Of a DNA stretch of 64,000 bases, positions 16,264-23,585 are shown one piece after another. This DNA comes from JBNJGB01 sp051747385. Lineage in GTDB: Bacteria > Myxococcota_A > UBA9042 > PHBI01 > JACKFB01. The stretch lies in NCBI GenBank assembly GCA_051747385.1, contig JBNJGB010000005.1:191209-255208 (forward strand), in the 5' to 3' direction. The position numbers and the translations under genes are program-made. Every line of letters begins with the position of its first letter. Position 1 is the stretch's first letter. The notes beneath the pieces are model-generated. The model searched no databases. It saw only the letters and a list, made by a program, of their open reading frames with translations, and was not told the origin of the DNA.

Positions 16264-18087
16264 ATGAACAGCACGATCATCCTGATCATCGTCGGCGCCC
16301 TGGGCGCCCTCGTGCTGGCACCCTATGCGCTGTATCCCCTCGCCATCCGGCTGGTCCCCAAGCGGCGCCGCCCCGAGACCACCCGATCCGACGAGCGCCG
16401 GGGGGAGCGGCCGCTGGTGAGCGTGCTCGTGCCGGCGTGCAACGAGGCCGAGCACATCGAGGACAAGCTCCGGAACACCTTCGCCCTCGCCTGGCCCGCC
16501 GAGCGCCTGGAGGTGGTCGTCTGCGACGACGGCTCCACGGACGACACGGCGGCCCGGGCCGAGGCTTTCGGCGACCCCCGCGTCCGACTCCTCCGCAACG
16601 GCGAGCGGCGCGGCAAGGCGGTGACCCTGGGGCGGCTGGCCTCGGCCGCGCGGGGCGACCTGCTCCTGCTCACCGACGCCAGCGCCGAGATGGCGCCGGA
16701 CGCCCTGGCCATCCTCGCCGCCGCCATGGAGGACCCCGAGGTGGGCCTGGCCTGCGCCCGGTACGTGGTCCAGGCGGACCTGGACGAGCCGAAGGAGGAG
16801 AACGGCGAGGCGTCCTACTGGCGCGGCGAGACGCACATCCGCAAGCTGGAGGCCGAGCGCGACATGCTCGTGGCGGGCTCCGGCGCCGCGTACGTCATCC
16901 GCCCCCGCCTGATGCCGACCCTGCCGGCCGACACCATCAACGACGACTGGGTCATCCCCCTCGAGGTCCGGGCGAGCGGCCACCGCGTCGCCTGGTGTCC
17001 CGACGCGCGGGTGGGCGACGCCCCGACGAAGGACCTGGCCACCATGTTCCGGCGGTGGCAGCGCATCGCCTGCGGCAACTGGCAGATGCTGTGGCGCTAC
17101 CGGCACCTGTTCTGGCGGGGAGGACGCCTCGTACTGCCGCTCGGGCGCAAGGCCCTCAAGACCCTCGGGGCGCCCATGCTGGTGGTCATGCTGGCCGTGC
17201 TCGTCGCCGGCGCGTGGACCTGGCGCGCCCTGCTGCCCGTTCCCCTGGCCGGAGGCGCCGTGCTGACCCTCGGAGCCCTGAGCGTCTTCGTCCCCGATCG
17301 CGGCGTGGGGCGCTCCCGCGTCTTCCGCCTGGCGCGCCTGGGCGTCGTCGCCCAGACCGCATACCTCATGGGCATGATCCGCTTCCTCACCGGGGCGCGC
17401 ACCGGCCTGTGGGCCCGCCCCGCGGCCCGGCGCCGCGACGACCTGTCCTGCCCCGCCCCGGCCCCGGCGTCCGTGCGCTTCGCCAAGCGCACCTTCGACC
17501 TCGTGGCGTCGGTGGCGGCCCTGCTGCTGCTCTGGCCGGTGATGCTGGCCATCGCCGTCATCATCAAGCTGGACAGCAAGGGCCCGGTCCTCTACCGGCA
17601 GACGCGCCTCCGCTGCGACGCCCACGGGCGGCCCGTCGAGTTCCCCATGCTCAAGTTCCGCAGCATGTGCGAGGACGCCGAGGCCGGCGGCGGCCCCGTG
17701 TGGGCGCGCAAGAACGACGCCCGGGTCACGCGGGTCGGGCGCGTCCTCCGGAAGCACCGCCTGGACGAGCTCCCCCAGTTCGTCAACATCCTCAAGGGGG
17801 AGATGAGCCTCGTGGGGCCGCGCCCGGAGCGCCGCCTCATCGCGACCCAGCTCGAGGACAGGTTCCCGGGCTACGACGATCGGCACCTGGTGCAGCGGCC
17901 GGGCATCACCGGCTGGGCCCAGGTGCAGCGGGGATACGACTCCTCCATCGAGGCCGTGGGAGAGAAGCTGGCCCACGACCTGGTCTACATCGCCCACCTC
18001 TATCGGCTGTCCACCTACCTGAAGATGGAGGCCCTGGTGGTCGTGAAGACCTTCCGCGTCCTCATTACCGGCAAGGGAGCCCAGTGA
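16264..18087 (+). CDS. GT2 glycosyltransferase fused to a polyprenyl-phosphate hexose-1-phosphate transferase
   Basis: This 607-residue protein has two enzymes in one chain. After an N-terminal helix (residues 1-30), residues about 50-290 form a GT2 domain with VSVLVPACNEAEHI, VCDDGSTDD and a QRIACGNWQ motif. Several hydrophobic segments follow. From about residue 400 a bacterial sugar transferase begins: KRTFDLVAS, then KFRSM, LDELPQFVNILKG, SLVGPRPE and PGITGWAQV. These are the signatures of WcaJ/ExoE-type initiating phosphoglycosyltransferases. The chain could start the repeat unit and add a further sugar. The ATG has GAGGGGG just upstream. The gene overlaps the STAS gene as TGATG. Confidence 0.88.
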   Translation: MNSTIILIIVGALGALVLAPYALYPLAIRLVPKRRRPETTRSDERRGERPLVSVLVPACNEAEHIEDKLRNTFALAWPAERLEVVVCDDGSTDDTAARAEAFGDPRVRLLRNGERRGKAVTLGRLASAARGDLLLLTDASAEMAPDALAILAAAMEDPEVGLACARYVVQADLDEPKEENGEASYWRGETHIRKLEAERDMLVAGSGAAYVIRPRLMPTLPADTINDDWVIPLEVRASGHRVAWCPDARVGDAPTKDLATMFRRWQRIACGNWQMLWRYRHLFWRGGRLVLPLGRKALKTLGAPMLVVMLAVLVAGAWTWRALLPVPLAGGAVLTLGALSVFVPDRGVGRSRVFRLARLGVVAQTAYLMGMIRFLTGARTGLWARPAARRRDDLSCPAPAPASVRFAKRTFDLVASVAALLLLWPVMLAIAVIIKLDSKGPVLYRQTRLRCDAHGRPVEFPMLKFRSMCEDAEAGGGPVWARKNDARVTRVGRVLRKHRLDELPQFVNILKGEMSLVGPRPERRLIATQLEDRFPGYDDRHLVQRPGITGWAQVQRGYDSSIEAVGEKLAHDLVYIAHLYRLSTYLKMEALVVVKTFRVLITGKGAQ

Positions 18088-18443
18088 TGGCAGACGGACA
18101 CCTGGTGCTGCGCGGACCCGCCCACGGGCCCGCTGTCGTGGCGAAGCCCGAGGATCGGCGGCGCACCGTGCGCGTGACCCGCCCCCTGATCGGGGAGGAC
18201 GCGCTCGGGCTCGCGGACGACCTGGCGGCCATCCCCCTCGATCGGATCGACCACCTGGACCTGTCCCTCGACGTCGTCGACGCCGTGGACTCGTCGGGAA
18301 TCGCTGCGATCGTGCGAGTCTACGGCCACCTGGCGCGAGCGGGCGGGAGGATGCGGCTGGTGAACGCGAGCCGCGACGTGGCCCGCGCCCTGGAGGAGGT
18401 GGGCCTCCACGGGGTCATCCCCGTGGTGATCCGGGAGGAGTGA
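18087..18443 (+). CDS. STAS-domain (anti-sigma factor antagonist-like) protein
   Basis: This 118-residue protein has the pattern of a STAS domain: a strand before LDLSLDVVDAVDSSGIAAIV, where the DSSG loop carries the serine phosphorylated in SpoIIAA-type antagonists, then a helix and a strand (RMRLVNASRDVARALEEVG). It overlaps the fusion glycosyltransferase by one base (TGATG), so it is coupled to it. No anti-sigma kinase is nearby. It may control exopolysaccharide synthesis by a partner-switching mechanism. Its 3' end overlaps the convergent gene by 29 bases. Confidence 0.82.
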   Translation: MADGHLVLRGPAHGPAVVAKPEDRRRTVRVTRPLIGEDALGLADDLAAIPLDRIDHLDLSLDVVDAVDSSGIAAIVRVYGHLARAGGRMRLVNASRDVARALEEVGLHGVIPVVIREE

Positions 18444-19983
18444 GGGCGGCCCGGGAGCGATTCCGCCACATGCGTCTCGGTCCCCGCCGGAAGGCCGGGT
18501 GCCGACGGGCGCGGGGCTCGCCCAGGAGTACCTGGAGGACGAAGGCGTCCCCGCGCTCGCTGTCCTGCGCGTCCGTCCCCGGCGCCGGCGCCGGTTTCCG
18601 GACGGCCGGACGCCTCGGCGTCTTGACCCCCTCGACGGCGTCGGCCAGCAGCCCGAGCGTCCTCCGGTCGAGCGCGACGCCGGCCTCCTCGAGGGCCAGG
18701 CGCCAGGCGACCAGGGCCTCCGCTCCCGAGGGCCGCACGCCCAGGTTCCGCCGGTGGGCCGCCAGGGCGTGGCCCAGGTCCCGCGCGCGCTGATCCCTCG
18801 CGGGTCCCCAGGCCGGGACGAGGCCCCGCAGGCCCCGCCCGGAGCCCGGCCCCCAGGGGACCTCCACCATGGCGCCCTCGATGGCCTCGGCCACGCGATC
18901 CCACGCCAGGGCCTCCACCTCCTCGGGCGGGGCGGCGTCCTCCACCAGCACGGAGCGGTCCGCGGCCCGGCGCGCCAGGGCGGCCCGCAGCCCGTGGGCC
19001 GTGCGCGTCGAGGCGTCCTGGGGCGGCTCGGACAGCACCGCGAGCGGGCCCGTGTGTCGGAACGCCATCGCGGAGACGACGCCCGAGGCGAACAGGGTCC
19101 CCACCATGTCCTGGCGGAGCAGCATGCGGAGCGGTGCGGACGTCGGGCCGCGCTCCCGGGCCACCTCGACCACCCGATCCAGGGCGCGCGAGACGACGGG
19201 ATCCAGGGCGCCCGGATACGCCATGACGACCTGCGCGGCGGCCTCCTCGAGGAACGCCACGCGTCGCGCGGGAGCCGGAGCCCCGTCGGGCACGTGCAGG
19301 GGCAGCAGGTCGACCGCCGCGGCCAGGGACCGCGCGTCCGGAGACGGCTGACGGCCCACCGGCAGCAGGACCGGCGGGTCCTCGGCGTCCGGCCCCGCCG
19401 CAGCCCGCGCCACGGGATCGAGCATGGCCTCGGCGGTCCGCGACAGGATGCGCTCCGCCGGGTGGGACACGGCGCGCACGCCCGCCGTCAGGTCCTCCAC
19501 GGCCCGCGCCGCGCTCCGGGCGTCGTCCGCGTCCTCGGGGGTCCACGGCCAGGCGCCCGACCACGCCGGGACCTGCTCGGCCACCTCGCGCTCCACGCGG
19601 CTTGCGGCGGCCCGCCCGATCCGCGGCGTCGCGACCGCGCGCCAGGCCGCCAGGGCACCCTCCAGGTCGTCGAGCGCCGCGGTGTCCACCACCGGCGGCT
19701 CCGGCGCCTCCACCGGCGGGCGGGCCGTCTCCGGTGGAACCGGCGTCTCGACGGGCTCCGACTCCTCGATGGGCCTCGGCGCGGCGGGCTCGGGCTCCCA
19801 GCGCTCCGCGGGCTCGAACTCGGGCCGGGTCTCGTGGGCCTCGGCCTCCTCGTCCGACTTCTTCCGCCTGAGCATTCTCGACAGCGCCGGCAGCAGGAAG
19901 TACAGGGCGAGCAGGATCAGCCACTCGATCAGCTCGCCGATCTCGATCTCGGCCAGGAGAAGGTGGGCGTCGGGCTCGATCAT
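18415..19983 (-). CDS. Membrane-anchored protein of unknown function in the floA operon
   Basis: This 522-residue protein has one N-terminal membrane helix (LIEWLILLALYFLLPALS) followed by a charged stretch and a Pro/Glu-rich linker to about residue 100. The rest is a predicted alpha-helical, Ala/Arg-rich domain with no motif I recognise. The start overlaps the stop of the small upstream gene as ATGA. It is the last gene of the NfeD-FloA operon, so it probably acts at flotillin-like membrane domains. The last about 10 codons overlap the convergent STAS gene. Confidence 0.7.
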   Translation of the reverse strand: MIEPDAHLLLAEIEIGELIEWLILLALYFLLPALSRMLRRKKSDEEAEAHETRPEFEPAERWEPEPAAPRPIEESEPVETPVPPETARPPVEAPEPPVVDTAALDDLEGALAAWRAVATPRIGRAAASRVEREVAEQVPAWSGAWPWTPEDADDARSAARAVEDLTAGVRAVSHPAERILSRTAEAMLDPVARAAAGPDAEDPPVLLPVGRQPSPDARSLAAAVDLLPLHVPDGAPAPARRVAFLEEAAAQVVMAYPGALDPVVSRALDRVVEVARERGPTSAPLRMLLRQDMVGTLFASGVVSAMAFRHTGPLAVLSEPPQDASTRTAHGLRAALARRAADRSVLVEDAAPPEEVEALAWDRVAEAIEGAMVEVPWGPGSGRGLRGLVPAWGPARDQRARDLGHALAAHRRNLGVRPSGAEALVAWRLALEEAGVALDRRTLGLLADAVEGVKTPRRPAVRKPAPAPGTDAQDSERGDAFVLQVLLGEPRARRHPAFRRGPRRMWRNRSRAALTPPGSPRG

Positions 19984-20168
19984 CGCTCGCCCTCCCCACC
20001 CGGCTCCTCGGACCTCGGCGGACGACCGCGCAGCCGGGCGGGCTCGCGGTCCAGGTCCAGCAGGTCCGCCTCCGCCCAGGTCCGGCGCAGCCGACGGCGC
20101 GCGTCGGCGTCCCCCCGCCCCGCGAGGCGGAGGAGACGCGCGACGCGGCGACCGCGGCTCCGGCTCAA
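19980..20168 (-). CDS. Small basic protein in the floA operon
   Basis: This 62-residue Arg-rich product has no recognised family. It starts at a TTG that overlaps the floA stop (TTGA) and ends in an ATGA overlap with the next gene. The exact fit between two neighbours is the main argument that it is translated. Its first half is helical and basic; its C-terminal third is Glu/Pro-rich. It could be a linker that keeps coupling between floA and the following gene. Confidence 0.5.
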   Translation of the reverse strand: MSRSRGRRVARLLRLAGRGDADARRRLRRTWAEADLLDLDREPARLRGRPPRSEEPGGEGER

Positions 20169-21154
20169 GACTCCGGCTCCTCCTCGCCCCGGCCGCCCAG
20201 GCCCTCACGGAGCGAGGTGTCCGCGACGATGTTGCGCAGGTTGTAGTAGTCGAAGGCGCCGATGTTGCCGCTGCGCAGGGCCTCTGCGAGGGCCTCGGGC
20301 ACCTGGGCCTCGGCCTCGGTCACCCGGGCGCGCATCTCCTGGGTCCGGGCCTTCATCTCCTGCTCCTCGGCGATGGCCATGGCGCGGCGCCCCTCCGCCC
20401 GGGCCTGGGCGATGTTCTTGTCCGCCTCGGCCTGCTCGGTCTGGAGCTTCGCCCCCACGTTCTCGCCCACGTCCACGTCGGCGATGTCGATGGAGAGGAT
20501 CTCGAAGGCCGTCCCCGCGTCGAGGCCCTTCTGCAGCACGGTCCGGGAGATGCCGTCCGGGTTCTCCAGCACGTGCGCGTAGCCCTGCGCGGAGCCGATG
20601 GTCGTGACGATGCCCTCGCCCACGCGGGCCAGGATGGTCTCCTCCCCGGCGCCGCCGACGAGCTTGTCGATGTTCGCGCGCACCGTGACGCGGCTGATGG
20701 CGATCACCTGGATGCCGTCCTTGGCCACGGCGGCGACCCGCGGGGTCGTGATGACCTTGGGGTTCACGCTCATCTGGACCGCCTCGAACACGTCGCGGCC
20801 GGCCAGATCGATGGCCGCGGCCCGGTCGAAGTCCAGGGGAATGTTCGCCTTCTGGGCGGAGATGAGCGCGTTGATGACCTTCTGCACCTGCCCGCCCGCG
20901 AGGTAGTGGCTCTCGAGCTGGTTGGCGGTGTAGTGCAGCCCCGCCTTCCACGCGTTGATCATGGGCTCGATGATCTGCACGGGCGGCACCCGGCGCAGCC
21001 GCATGCCGATGAGGGTCAGGATCCCCACCGGGACCTGGGAGGAGGCCGCGGCGATCCAGAGCCGGACCGGGATGAGATACAGGAACAGCACGATGAAGCC
21101 GACGGCGGCCACCGTGATGATGAGCATGGGTCCGAACTGCTCGAGCGCTTCCAT
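20165..21154 (-). CDS. floA: Flotillin-like protein FloA
   Basis: This 329-residue protein matches FloA (UPF0365) along its whole length. It has an N-terminal membrane helix (LIITVAAVGFIVLFLYLIPV), the family region VQIIEPMINAWKAGLHY, an SPFH-like core (VITTPRVAAVAKDGIQV), and an Ala/Glu-rich coiled coil (ARAEGRRAMAIAEEQEMKAR) ending in AFDYYNLRNI. FloA forms functional membrane microdomains. It lies 3 bases after the short NfeD gene, the usual partner. Confidence 0.95.
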   Translation of the reverse strand: MEALEQFGPMLIITVAAVGFIVLFLYLIPVRLWIAAASSQVPVGILTLIGMRLRRVPPVQIIEPMINAWKAGLHYTANQLESHYLAGGQVQKVINALISAQKANIPLDFDRAAAIDLAGRDVFEAVQMSVNPKVITTPRVAAVAKDGIQVIAISRVTVRANIDKLVGGAGEETILARVGEGIVTTIGSAQGYAHVLENPDGISRTVLQKGLDAGTAFEILSIDIADVDVGENVGAKLQTEQAEADKNIAQARAEGRRAMAIAEEQEMKARTQEMRARVTEAEAQVPEALAEALRSGNIGAFDYYNLRNIVADTSLREGLGGRGEEEPES

Positions 21155-21157
21155 GAT

Positions 21158-21658
21158 TCAGCTCTCCTCGTCGGTGTGTTCCTCTACCAGAAGCTGACCG
21201 TGTCCCCGGCCTACCACACGCACGGTCCCCCCCGCCTCCAGCCACGCGCCGTGGCGCAGGAAGGCGTCGTGGCGCTCGCCGTCCACCTCGACGACGCCGC
21301 TCGGCCGGAGCGGCGACGTCACGCGCCCCGTGCGGCCGACGAGATCGGCTCGCGGGAGCGCCGCGGGGTCGTCGTCGTCGGAGGTGCCGCCCACCTCGTC
21401 GGCGAGCACCAGGGAGCGCCCGCCGCGGGAGTGGGCGAACCACCAGACCACGCCGACGGTCGCCGCCAGGCTCACGGCGATGCCCACGAGGCCCAGCACC
21501 GGCCCACCGGCTTCCCACAGGAGCCAGGAGCCCGCGCCCAGGCTCACCACGCCCAGGACGCCGGACACGCCGAAGCCGGGCAGGATCACGACCTCCACGC
21601 CCAGCAGGACGAAGCCGAGCACCATGAGGGCCACGGGCATGAGCAGGTCAGGCGTCAT
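21158..21658 (-). CDS. Short NfeD-family membrane protein
   Basis: This 166-residue protein has three or four membrane helices (PVALMVLGFVLLGVEVVILP begins the first) and a C-terminal OB-fold NfeD domain (GRTGRVTSPLRPSGVVEVDG). It lacks the protease part present in the upstream paralogue. Short NfeD proteins are encoded beside flotillins and probably help assemble them. The start overlaps the upstream nfeD by 11 bases. Confidence 0.88.
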   Translation of the reverse strand: MTPDLLMPVALMVLGFVLLGVEVVILPGFGVSGVLGVVSLGAGSWLLWEAGGPVLGLVGIAVSLAATVGVVWWFAHSRGGRSLVLADEVGGTSDDDDPAALPRADLVGRTGRVTSPLRPSGVVEVDGERHDAFLRHGAWLEAGGTVRVVGRGHGQLLVEEHTDEES

Positions 21659-23270
21659 CGGGCGCCTCCCCTCGTTCGGCGGGAGCCTCCCGGACCACGA
21701 GCGCGGATCCGCGCGTGCCCCGCACCTCGACCCGATCCCCCGCGGCGATGAGCTCTCCGGTGGTGACCGCGTCGTAGGTCCGCCCGTCGACCCGGACCTT
21801 CCCGGAGGGACGCAGGCTGCTCCGCGCCACGCCGACGGCGCCGACGGCAGGGGCGATCTCGTCGGGGAGGCGCTCGCGGCCCTCGGCGTCCGGGCCGGCC
21901 TCGCCGAAGCCCACCGCCCGGCCGGCGATCTCGTCGGCCAGGACCAGCCTGCGGAAGGGGCCGGAGCGGGCCAGGCGCACGCCGGCCACCATCAGGATGA
22001 GGATCGTCAAGGCGATGGAGCCCAGGACCCGCAGGAGGGCCGTCGTGAGCTCTCCCGTGTCGATGGACACGTCCAGCGGATAGGCGATGAGGGTCATGAC
22101 GAGCGCCGCCAGGATGGCGACGAGGCCCAGGGCGCCCAGGATCCCGAACCCGGGCGTGACGAAGACCTCCACGACGATGAGGGCCAGGCCCACGAAGAAC
22201 AGGGCGAGCTCCTCGAAGCCTGCCAGGTGGACCGCCTGGTGGCCGAAGAAGAACAGGAGCAGGCAGGTGATGCCGATCCCGCCGATGATGCCGAAGCCGG
22301 GCGAGTAGAACTCCATGAGGAGCCCCAGGAAGCCGAACGTCATCAGCATCCCGCTCAGCATCGGGTGCGTGAGGACGCGGGCCACCTCCTCGGCCCAGCT
22401 CGTCTCGCGGCGCTCGATGCGCGCCTCTTCCAGGCCCGCCTGCGCCAGGAAGTCCTCGCGATCATCGACGACCAGATCGGCGATGCCCCACTCCAGGGCC
22501 TCCTTGGAGGTGGCCGTGAGCAGCTTGCCCTCGGGCGCCAGACCCGGCACGTGCACCTTCGCGTCCACCATCGCCTCGGCCACGACCGGATCGCGATCCT
22601 TCGTCTCGGCGGTGGCCCGAAAGACCCCTCGGACGTACGAGGTCATCTTCTCGCCCACCGGCTGCGCCTCGCCGCCGCCTCCCCCCGACTGGATCGGCGT
22701 CGCGGCGCCGATGGTCCCGCCCGGCACCATGACGATGTAGTCGTGGGCCAGCGCGATGAGGGCCCCGGCGCTGATGGCCTCCGAGTCGATGAACGCCAGG
22801 GTCGGGATCTCCGCCTTCAGCAGCGCGTCGCGGATCCGGACGGCGGCGTCCACCCGCCCCCCCGGCGTGTGGATGCGCGACACGACGGCCACGGCGTCCT
22901 CGTCCGCGTTGGCCTCCAGGACGACCCGCTCCACGTACGGCGCCAGGCCCAGGTCGATGATCTCCTCGATGGTGATCCAGTAGACGGCCCCGCCGTCCTT
23001 CATCTCGACGCGGATCGTCTTGGGCGGGCGCTTCCTGGCCTTCGAGGCCTGCTCCTCGCCCTTCGAGGCCTGCTCCTCGCCCTCTCCGGGCGCCTCCACG
23101 GCCTCCTGCGGCGCCTCGGGGCCCTGCGCGTCCGCCTCGCCGATCACGTCGGCGGCCGGAGGCTCCGCGTCGGGAGAGGCGTCCTGCGCCTGCACCACGC
23201 CGCCGAGCCCGATCGCGAGCATCAGGCTCCACGCCCCCAGGCGCAGGCCCCGTCGTACCTTCGTCTCCAT
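21648..23270 (-). CDS. nfeD: NfeD-family ClpP-class membrane serine protease
   Basis: This 540-residue long NfeD has a signal peptide (ending near residue 28), an acidic linker with a short repeat (EEQASKGEEQASK), then a ClpP/SppA-like protease domain with SRIHTPGGRVDAA, the serine-containing SEAISAGALIALA and VPGGTIGAATPI. Four or five membrane helices follow, then the C-terminal OB-fold NfeD domain (VARSSLRPSGKVRVDGRTYD). Homologues cleave stomatin-type partners; FloA is the likely partner here. The ATG follows TAGGAGGGGGCC. Confidence 0.92.
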   Translation of the reverse strand: METKVRRGLRLGAWSLMLAIGLGGVVQAQDASPDAEPPAADVIGEADAQGPEAPQEAVEAPGEGEEQASKGEEQASKARKRPPKTIRVEMKDGGAVYWITIEEIIDLGLAPYVERVVLEANADEDAVAVVSRIHTPGGRVDAAVRIRDALLKAEIPTLAFIDSEAISAGALIALAHDYIVMVPGGTIGAATPIQSGGGGGEAQPVGEKMTSYVRGVFRATAETKDRDPVVAEAMVDAKVHVPGLAPEGKLLTATSKEALEWGIADLVVDDREDFLAQAGLEEARIERRETSWAEEVARVLTHPMLSGMLMTFGFLGLLMEFYSPGFGIIGGIGITCLLLFFFGHQAVHLAGFEELALFFVGLALIVVEVFVTPGFGILGALGLVAILAALVMTLIAYPLDVSIDTGELTTALLRVLGSIALTILILMVAGVRLARSGPFRRLVLADEIAGRAVGFGEAGPDAEGRERLPDEIAPAVGAVGVARSSLRPSGKVRVDGRTYDAVTTGELIAAGDRVEVRGTRGSALVVREAPAERGEAPDDA

Positions 23271-23585
23271 GGCCCCCTCCTAGCACAGGGGACCCGAGGC
23301 GACCATCTCGTCGCTCGAACCGCCCAGGGCGGTCGCAAAGTCGACCGCCCTCCCTTGCCTTTGCCCTTGCCCGTGCCCTTCCCTGCTCTCAGACGCGCAA
23401 AGTCCATCGTTTCCGAGCGGGTGCACTCCGGCGCCGGGCGCCGTACCGCCGCACGGCCCTCACCTTTCCGACTTTGCGATTGCCCTGTCGATCCGCCCGC
23501 GGAGCGGACAGGCCAGCGGCAGTCGCCCCTTCAGGCGAAGGCAAAGGCAAGGGCAAGGGCAAGGGCAAGGGCAAGGGCAAGGGCC
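23271..23585. other. Intergenic region with short hairpin and CCTTGC-type sequence
   Basis: These 315 bases between the MORN gene stop and the nfeD start hold no gene. Near 23318 is a small perfect hairpin (ACCGCC, loop CAG, GGCGGT) without a T run. At 23353-23380 a TTGCCCTTGCCC-like stretch is complementary to the hexanucleotide repeat about 190 bases away, so the transcript could fold back on itself. Confidence 0.45.
23547..23584. repeat. GGGCAA hexanucleotide tandem repeat
   Basis: About six perfect copies of GGGCAA, preceded by degenerate AAGGCA units from 23537, lie directly after the MORN-gene stop codon. Six-base units do not shift frame. Confidence 0.9.

Noticed and set aside
18499..20607. 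Plus-strand frame of about 700 codons over the floA operon
   Set aside because: Antisense of floA, the 62-residue gene and the 522-residue gene; Arg/Pro-rich with no motif.
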